From Plantactinospora sp. BC1 (GTDB taxonomy: Bacteria > Actinomycetota > Actinomycetes > Mycobacteriales > Micromonosporaceae): DNA of 64,000 bases. The stretch spans positions 3,038,001 to 3,102,000 of the forward strand of contig NZ_CP028158.1 in NCBI RefSeq assembly GCF_003030345.1. The letters are read 5' to 3'. Shown in pieces: positions 58,572-64,000 of this stretch. A program made the position numbers and the translations under genes. Numbering within the stretch: position 1 is the first letter of the stretch; each line of letters begins with the position of its first letter. Below the pieces are notes generated by a model. The model did no database searches, was not told the DNA's origin, and saw nothing but the letters and a program-made list of their open reading frames with translations.

Positions 58572-61019
58572 ATGCCGCTGCAGCGCTACGACACGTCCCC
58601 GATCCCGCGTCCGTCCGGGCTCGTCCCGCCGGCCGCCGACCTGACGGGGATCACCGAACTCCGGTTGCACGGGGTGGGCGGGACCACGCCGGAAGACCTG
58701 CTCGCCGACGCGGCGCCGCAGCACGTCTCCGGCGACCGGATCGCCGGCTTCTACCGCACCGCCGACCTGCCCGGCCGGCACGTCGAGGCGTACTCCTGGG
58801 GTGGGATGACCTCGCGCAGCGGTGCCCGGGTGCTCTGGCTGCTGCTCTTCCCGTTCGCGCTGGCGAACGTGGCCGGCTGGATGTGCAGCCCGCAGACCCA
58901 CCGCCGGCCGGCGCTGTTCCGGCTGCACCGGGCCGCGGTCCGCTGGGCGGCCCTCGGCCTGACCCTCAACCTGCTGCTCGTCGCCGCGATGACCGGGATG
59001 GAACTGCTCGGCTACCAGTGCGGCGGGCAGTCCGGCTGCGCCGACGACGCCTGGCCGGTACGCCTGCTGCACGACCCGCTGCTCGCCGGTCACCCGGCCC
59101 GGCGGATCCTGGCCGGCGCCCTGGTGCCGCTCGCCATGGTGGTCCTGCTGGCGGTTCTCGCGTTACGCACGATCAGCCGCTACGAGGCGGCCAGCCCCGG
59201 TGCGCCCGCCACCGGCCCGGCCAGCAGCGAGGGGGCGACGGCCGGACCGTCGACCGCCGAACCGGGGCCGAAGGTCCGGGGTGCGGCGCGCTGCGGGATC
59301 GGGCTGGGCGATCCGGGCTTCTGGGACGGCCGGCGCGGCGCACTGGAACAGGGCTACCTGCACATCGCCGCCGGGCTCGCCTTCGTCGCGCTGGTGCTCG
59401 GGCACACCGTACGGGAGACGGCGCGGCTGGCCGGGGCGCCGGTACACGCCCCGGTGCTGGCCCGGGTGGCGCTGGCACTCGCCGTACTCGTCCTGGTCGG
59501 TGCGCTGGTCTTCGTGGCCGCGCAACGCTGCCCGGCACCCGTCGCGGCGGTACTGCTCGGTGCGGCCGGTTCGGCGGTCTGCTGCGCCGGCTGGTTCGCC
59601 GCCGTGCAGCCGGCGTACCCGCAGTCGTTCGGCTACCTGCCCGGCATGCGCGCGGTGGCCGGACTGACCCTCGGCGGGGTACTCGGCACCCTGCTGCTGG
59701 TGCTCGCGGCGGTGCTGCCCGGCGGCTGGCGCCGGGGCACCTTCGTGATCTTCGGCCCGTTCGTCGCGCTCACCCTCAGCGTCTTCGCGCTCAACGTGGT
59801 GCTGATCAGCCTGATGACCCGGATCGCCGCCGTCACCGCCGAGGTGTCGACCCGGGTGCACCTGCCGGACGCGCCGCCCGAGCGGGTCGAGTTGTATCTC
59901 TATCCGGTCCTCGGCCGGCTGGTCCACTACCTGACCCTCTTCCCGCTGGCGCTGATCCTGCTCTTCGCCGCCTACGAGCTGGTCAGCTACTGGCGGGCCG
60001 GGGCGGACCGGGCCGAGCGGGAACGGATCCGGGCGTGGTACCGGGAGCACTCGCCCCGGCCGCGGACCGAGCCGCGCTGGCAGCGCAGCTCCCTCACCGA
60101 CGAGGCCCGCCGGCGGCAGCGCACCGTCCGGCTCTGGCAGGCGATGCTCGGCCGGGGCTGGGAGGCGCGGATCGCCCGGGCCCGCCGGTTCGCCCGGATG
60201 CCGCACGACGTCGACAAGCTGCTCACCGCCATCGCGGCGATCGGCACGGTCCTGCTGGTCGTGCTCCAGGTGCGGTACTGGGTCTTCGGCAAGCTGCCCT
60301 GGGGGACACAGTGGACGTTCACCCTCGGCAGCTACCTGGCGGCCGGCATCCCCGTCCTGATCATCCTGGTACTCCGCCGGGGCTGGCGGGACCTGCACAG
60401 CCGGCGCCGGATCGGGGTGCTCTGGGACGTGCTCACCTTCTGGCCGCGCGCCTACCACCCGCTGGCGCCGCCGTCGTACGCCGAGCGGGCCGTTCCGGAG
60501 TTGCAGCAGCGGCTGTGGCGGATCCACGACAGCGGCGGGCGGGTGGTGCTGGCCGCGCACAGCCAGGGCACCGTACTGGCCGCCGCCGCACTGCTACAGC
60601 GGGACAACCGGCCGGACGACGACGTGGTCGCCCTGGTCACCTTCGGCTCGCCACTGTCCACACTCTACGGCTGGGCCTTCCCCGCCTATTTCGGCGAACG
60701 GGTGCTGGGCCGGCTCGCCCCGACCGGCGGCGCTCCCGGGGTGGCCCTGCACGCCTGGCGGAACTTCTACTACCGGACCGACTACATCGGCGGCCGGATC
60801 TTCACCGCCGGACGGCCACCGGCCGAGGTCGACGTGGAGCTGCCCGACCCGGTCAGCAACTGGTACGTGCACGGGCAGCCGGCCCCGGCGGCGGCCCGGC
60901 ACTCCGGGTACTGGGTCGACCCCGCCGTCTGGCGGGCCGTGGACGACCTCGCCGAGGCGGTCGGCGCGGTACGCAGGGTGCCCCGGCAGGGCCGGTCCGC
61001 GCTGCACGAGGAGGCCTAA
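58572..61019 (+). CDS. Polytopic membrane protein with split alpha/beta-hydrolase domain
   Basis: 815 residues. The N-terminus has ELRLHGVGGTTPEDLL (29-44), like the oxyanion-hole HGxGG of alpha/beta-hydrolases. About 11 hydrophobic helices follow (roughly 85-620). The C-terminal part has the nucleophile elbow VVLAAHSQGTVLAAAA with Ser664, then LVTFGSPLSTLYGWAFPAYFG and ARHSGYWVDPAVW near 775-787, whose His may complete the triad. The hydrolase thus seems to be interrupted by a membrane domain. It probably acts on a lipid or membrane-associated ester (inference). Other long frames on both strands here are shadows. Confidence 0.82.
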   Translation: MPLQRYDTSPIPRPSGLVPPAADLTGITELRLHGVGGTTPEDLLADAAPQHVSGDRIAGFYRTADLPGRHVEAYSWGGMTSRSGARVLWLLLFPFALANVAGWMCSPQTHRRPALFRLHRAAVRWAALGLTLNLLLVAAMTGMELLGYQCGGQSGCADDAWPVRLLHDPLLAGHPARRILAGALVPLAMVVLLAVLALRTISRYEAASPGAPATGPASSEGATAGPSTAEPGPKVRGAARCGIGLGDPGFWDGRRGALEQGYLHIAAGLAFVALVLGHTVRETARLAGAPVHAPVLARVALALAVLVLVGALVFVAAQRCPAPVAAVLLGAAGSAVCCAGWFAAVQPAYPQSFGYLPGMRAVAGLTLGGVLGTLLLVLAAVLPGGWRRGTFVIFGPFVALTLSVFALNVVLISLMTRIAAVTAEVSTRVHLPDAPPERVELYLYPVLGRLVHYLTLFPLALILLFAAYELVSYWRAGADRAERERIRAWYREHSPRPRTEPRWQRSSLTDEARRRQRTVRLWQAMLGRGWEARIARARRFARMPHDVDKLLTAIAAIGTVLLVVLQVRYWVFGKLPWGTQWTFTLGSYLAAGIPVLIILVLRRGWRDLHSRRRIGVLWDVLTFWPRAYHPLAPPSYAERAVPELQQRLWRIHDSGGRVVLAAHSQGTVLAAAALLQRDNRPDDDVVALVTFGSPLSTLYGWAFPAYFGERVLGRLAPTGGAPGVALHAWRNFYYRTDYIGGRIFTAGRPPAEVDVELPDPVSNWYVHGQPAPAAARHSGYWVDPAVWRAVDDLAEAVGAVRRVPRQGRSALHEEA

Positions 61020-61055
61020 CCAGCAGGAGGCACAGCCACGAGGCACAGCCCCGGA

Positions 61056-61388
61056 TCAGGGGGCGATGCGGAGCCGCCGGATCGCCGTGTCGTCGTACTC
61101 CTCGAAGCGGAAGCGGAGCCCGGCGAAGGGGCTGCCCGGGAAGTCGCCGGTGATGGTGGCGGTCACCACCGTCCCGGCCGGCGTCTGCGCGACGTCGGTG
61201 ATCTCGTAGCTGACCAGCGGCACCGCAGCGCGCCAGCGGCGGATCTCGGCGACGCCGTGGTAGGTCTGCCCCTCGTCCTCGACCACGGCGTCCTCCGCGA
61301 ACAGCCCGAGGTACGCCTCGGTGTCCGGTCGTGAGGCGTACTCGAAGTATCGCCGGATGATCTCGGGTGTGGGGTTTCCGCTGGTCAT
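61056..61388 (-). CDS. SnoaL-like / NTF2-fold protein
   Basis: 110 residues, NTF2-like cone. PTPEIIRRYFEYASRPDTEAYLGLFAEDAVVEDEGQ, HGVAEIRRW and the beta sheet VTATITGDFPGSP-FRFEEYDDTAIRRLRI. Small SnoaL-like proteins act as isomerases, cyclases or binding modules; no substrate is indicated. GGAGGGG 4 nt before ATG 61388 supports the start. Confidence 0.85.
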   Translation of the reverse strand: MTSGNPTPEIIRRYFEYASRPDTEAYLGLFAEDAVVEDEGQTYHGVAEIRRWRAAVPLVSYEITDVAQTPAGTVVTATITGDFPGSPFAGLRFRFEEYDDTAIRRLRIAP

Positions 61389-61495
61389 GCTGCCCCTCCT
61401 GACGCGGACGGCCGGCGGATGCCGGACATCGCCGATCCTGCACCACGGCTACGACAGCCACCGTCGGTATCCGCGGATCCACGGTCGGTCGGCCG

Positions 61496-62458
61496 TCACC
61501 GTCGGGTCTGCCGCGAGTACGCCAGCGCCGCCACCGTCAGCCCCAGCCCCCAGAGCAGGTACGCCGGCATCGAGACCCAGAAGAACCAGAGCGGGTACGT
61601 CCCGACGCCCGGATCCCAGCTCCCGGTCACGGTCTCCACCGCCAACTGTCCGGTGCCGACGCCGAAGTAGACGACCAGCAGCAGGCCGAGCCCGAAGCCC
61701 GGGCCGAGCAGCAGCCAGCGGGGCACCGGCCGCCCGCCCCGCAGCGGCACCCAGCGCGGGAAGACCCGCCCCCAGGAGTGCGCCAGAGCCAGCGGCAGCA
61801 GTACTCCGGCGAGCAGGAACCCGACCTCGAAGGCGAGTACGGCCGGCCCGTCGGCGAACGGGATCTCCGCCGTCCCGGCGGCGTACTGCGCGGCGAGCCG
61901 GGCCAGGCACCCGGCCACCGCCAGATACGCCGCCGCGAAGGCCCACCGGGGCGTACCGGCGATGCGGCCGCCGAAGAGCGGGCGGTCGCCCCGGACCCGT
62001 CGCCGGTACCCGTTGGTGGCGACCGCCAGCAGCACCCCGCCGGTCAGGCAGCCGAGCCGGCCGGCGATCCCGGCCGGGTCGACGGTGAGACCCAGCCCGG
62101 GGATGAGCACGGCGACGACGTCCAGCAGGAGCAGCGGGCAGAGCGTCACCAGCGCCGCGCTCACCCCCCAGCCCGCCCCGGCCAGCGGCCACCGCCAGCG
62201 GTCCGCCCGATGGAGCGCGACCGCCAGCGGTGCCGCCGCGCCGACCAGGGCGACCGCGCCCCAGCCGGCGACCGGGAAGAGATCGGTGCCCAGCGGCGGG
62301 AACTCCGGCGCGTCACCCGACGCCCAGTGGACCCGCAACCCCCCGTACCCGATCGCCCAGAGCAGCACCGCGCACGGTGCCCAGGCCGGCGCGGTCCGGC
62401 CCGGCCAGCCCCGCCGTCGCCGTGCCCGTACGTCGATTCCGTGCCGCTCCCCGGTCAT
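61496..62458 (-). CDS. Eight-helix membrane protein of unknown function
   Basis: 320 residues with about eight predicted membrane helices and short loops (for example APCAVLLWAIGYGGLRV, LFPVAGWGAVALVGAA, FLLAGVLLPLALAHSW, YPLWFFWVSMPAYLLWGLG). The N-terminus is Arg-rich. It resembles uncharacterised actinobacterial membrane proteins; no transporter motif is recognised. ATG 62458 has GGGGAC just upstream. The longer frame to 62893 would run into the upstream region of the divergent gene, so the shorter start is chosen. Confidence 0.75.
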   Translation of the reverse strand: MTGERHGIDVRARRRRGWPGRTAPAWAPCAVLLWAIGYGGLRVHWASGDAPEFPPLGTDLFPVAGWGAVALVGAAAPLAVALHRADRWRWPLAGAGWGVSAALVTLCPLLLLDVVAVLIPGLGLTVDPAGIAGRLGCLTGGVLLAVATNGYRRRVRGDRPLFGGRIAGTPRWAFAAAYLAVAGCLARLAAQYAAGTAEIPFADGPAVLAFEVGFLLAGVLLPLALAHSWGRVFPRWVPLRGGRPVPRWLLLGPGFGLGLLLVVYFGVGTGQLAVETVTGSWDPGVGTYPLWFFWVSMPAYLLWGLGLTVAALAYSRQTRR

Positions 62459-62692
62459 GTCCCCAGCCTCGCCGCCGCCGGTCCCGGCCGGATCCCCCAC
62501 CCGACGGGCCGGCCTCCCCCGTCGGAGGGACGCCGGGTCGGCGACGGAACCACTGGTACGGCAGGGACGGCAGCACCCCAACGAGGCAGGCGAGAACGGG
62601 CATTCCGGGCCGCAGCCGTTACCACGATCTCTAGCCTGGAGGTGCGGATTCGTCACGAAAGGGGACCGAACCGAGAACCATCGGTGGCCGAG

Positions 62693-64000
62693 ATGCCTCA
62701 TCGAGCAAAAAGAACGTCGCACGGTATCCAGCGGTCCGAGCAGTGGGAGCAGCCAGCGCCCCGGCGGATCGGCAGAGAATCCCGGGCCGCGCCCGCCGCG
62801 CTGCCGATGCCCCGGCCCGGGCGGGCCCTCGGCTGGCAACTCCTCAGCACCGGAGCCCTGCTCGCCGCGCTGGTCTGGATCGGCCGGACGCACCTGCGGG
62901 CCGGTCGCCCCGACACCTGGCTACTCAGCCCGCTCGACGGTCTCGCGATCACCATCGGCGGCGACGGGCCGCACCCGATGCGGCACCGGCTCGGACTGCT
63001 CGTGCTGGCCGTGGTCTGCTTCGCCGCCTGGCGGCACCGCCGCCGGGTCCGGCTCGCCTACCGGCCCGGACCGGTCGACGTGCACGAGTTCACCGACGCC
63101 ACCCCGGACCGCAGCGCCCCGGTCGACGACCTGAAGAGCCAGTTCTGCCAGCGGCTCTCCGAGACGCACATCTATCCGCCGTACGCCGGACCCGCCGACC
63201 CGCCGCCGGAGACCTTCCTCGACGTGGCCAGCGGGGTCGACCCGCGCAGCGGCAACCCGCTGGTCATGCTGCTCCAGATGCTGCCCCGGCTCTGGCCGAA
63301 GATCGGCTACCGGGTGACCGGGGTGTTGCAGGTACGCGCCCAGGAGCCCTGCTACGGCGTCTGCGCCACCGTCACCTCGTTCCTCGGCGGCGGCCGCAGC
63401 GCGATGACCACCCAGTGGGGCGGCACCTGGGAGGAGGCGACCCGGCGGACCGCGTACTGGGTGCTGGCCACGATCCTGCCGGTGACCCGGCTCGGCCGGG
63501 CCGCCCCGTGGCGCAACTGGTGCGGTCGGGAACTGCCGGCGGCGCTCTTCGCCGCCTACAACAAGGGCAAGGAGTTGCAGGACCGGCGGCAGTTCGACGA
63601 GGCGCTCCGCTACTACGGCGTGGCGCTCGGGCTCGACCCGTTCAACGCCGACCTGCGGGTGATGGTGGCCAGCGTGCAGGAGGAGATGGGACTCTTCCTG
63701 GACGCGCTCGACACGTACCAGTCGGCACTGGTGCTGCGCGAGCAGGGCGGCTGGTACGACGACCACATCTGGACCACCCGCGCCGACCGGCTCCGCGACC
63801 TGCCCCGGCACCTGCTCGGTACGCTGCGCCACCTGCGCCGCCGCCCGGATTCGATCAAGCTGCGCTACCAGTACGCCTGCACCCTCGCCTACACCGAGCG
63901 GACCGTGCACCAGTGGTTCAAGCAGGACGGGATCGGCGACCGGGAGAAGGTACGCCGGCAGATGCGACAACGCCTGGAGAAGGCGTTCGTCGACCGGTAC
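62693..64000 (+). CDS. Membrane-anchored TPR protein, 3' end off the window
   Basis: 436 residues visible and the frame is open to the window edge. ATG 62693 has GGTGG 5 nt upstream and begins a basic N-terminus. Two hydrophobic helices (about 50-66, ALGWQLLSTGALLAALVW; about 100-118, RLGLLVLAVVCFAAW) precede a soluble domain with an RLSETHIYPPYAGP motif. TPR-type repeats follow (near 285-345: FAAYNKGKELQDRRQFDEAL, AALGL-like ALGLDPFNADLRV). A scaffold or sensor role is possible; I do not recognise the family. It is divergent from the eight-helix membrane protein. Confidence 0.75.
   Translation, partial: MPHRAKRTSHGIQRSEQWEQPAPRRIGRESRAAPAALPMPRPGRALGWQLLSTGALLAALVWIGRTHLRAGRPDTWLLSPLDGLAITIGGDGPHPMRHRLGLLVLAVVCFAAWRHRRRVRLAYRPGPVDVHEFTDATPDRSAPVDDLKSQFCQRLSETHIYPPYAGPADPPPETFLDVASGVDPRSGNPLVMLLQMLPRLWPKIGYRVTGVLQVRAQEPCYGVCATVTSFLGGGRSAMTTQWGGTWEEATRRTAYWVLATILPVTRLGRAAPWRNWCGRELPAALFAAYNKGKELQDRRQFDEALRYYGVALGLDPFNADLRVMVASVQEEMGLFLDALDTYQSALVLREQGGWYDDHIWTTRADRLRDLPRHLLGTLRHLRRRPDSIKLRYQYACTLAYTERTVHQWFKQDGIGDREKVRRQMRQRLEKAFVDRY

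Noticed and set aside
62921-63970. 349-residue minus-strand frame near the right end
   Set aside because: Antisense shadow of the membrane/TPR gene, which runs off the window and has recognisable TPR motifs.

Overview
The DNA is very GC-rich with strong G/C bias at third codon positions. It carries mycothiol-type and actinobacterial gene families, a mec-cysO-cysM cluster, many leaderless starts (TANNNT 6-7 nt before ATG/GTG) and GC-rich hairpin terminators without U-tracts. This points to a high-GC actinomycete, most likely Micromonosporaceae (Micromonospora or Plantactinospora type). That placement is inferred from gene content, not from a marker gene. I saw no tRNA, rRNA, CRISPR array, insertion sequence or prophage.

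Layout: (1) 1-9 kb holds two divergent genes for very large secreted proteins: an RHS/YD-repeat protein whose C-terminus lies off the window, and a DNRLRE / FG-GAP / double ricin-lectin protein. (2) 9-12.3 kb has an AraC regulator divergent from a TIGR03086-type protein, then an ABC-F ATPase. (3) 12.3-19.6 kb, read leftward, is the conserved actinobacterial housekeeping block clpS - DUF2017 - (aldo/keto reductase on the other strand) - mec - cysO - cysM - MBL cAMP phosphodiesterase-like - rph - rdgB. The rhomboid-like gene and murI that sit between cysM and the MBL gene in mycobacteria are missing. CysO carries an unusual tandem-repeat tail after its GG. (4) 19.7-26 kb holds a degenerate GTPase-like protein divergent from a large LuxR (LAL) regulator, then pncB-pncA (NAD salvage). 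(5) 26-31.4 kb holds ctaD, a FAD monooxygenase, and kdgK-eda with a divergent IclR regulator (2-keto-3-deoxygluconate catabolism). (6) 32-33.6 kb holds a secreted GH12-CBM2 cellulase under a CebR-like operator.

(7) 33.6-46.2 kb is a mixed accessory stretch: an unknown protein, an aldo/keto reductase, a LigD-like protein with a dead ligase domain, threonine synthase, an MGH-type glycosidase, a cupin, small secreted or unknown proteins, a sirtuin, a GNAT enzyme, an EamA transporter, a cysteine-less HesB-like protein and a flavin monooxygenase. (8) 46.3-53.5 kb has a secreted phospholipase-D-like protein and a coherent aceB-glcD-glcE-glcF operon, which oxidises glycolate to glyoxylate and condenses it with acetyl-CoA to malate. 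(9) 53.6-64 kb has a 72-bp tandem repeat, an orphan asparagine-synthetase-like protein, a PPOX flavoprotein, a non-canonical Nramp transporter, a polytopic membrane protein with a split alpha/beta-hydrolase, a SnoaL-like protein, a membrane protein and a membrane/TPR protein cut by the window end.

The most distinctive observations are the CysO repeat tail (a probable JAMM-protease substrate), the LigD-like protein that keeps its phosphoesterase site but has lost the ligase lysines, the hydrolase interrupted by about 11 membrane spans, the palindrome at the pseudo-GTPase/LAL regulator pair, and the 72-bp repeat after glcF.
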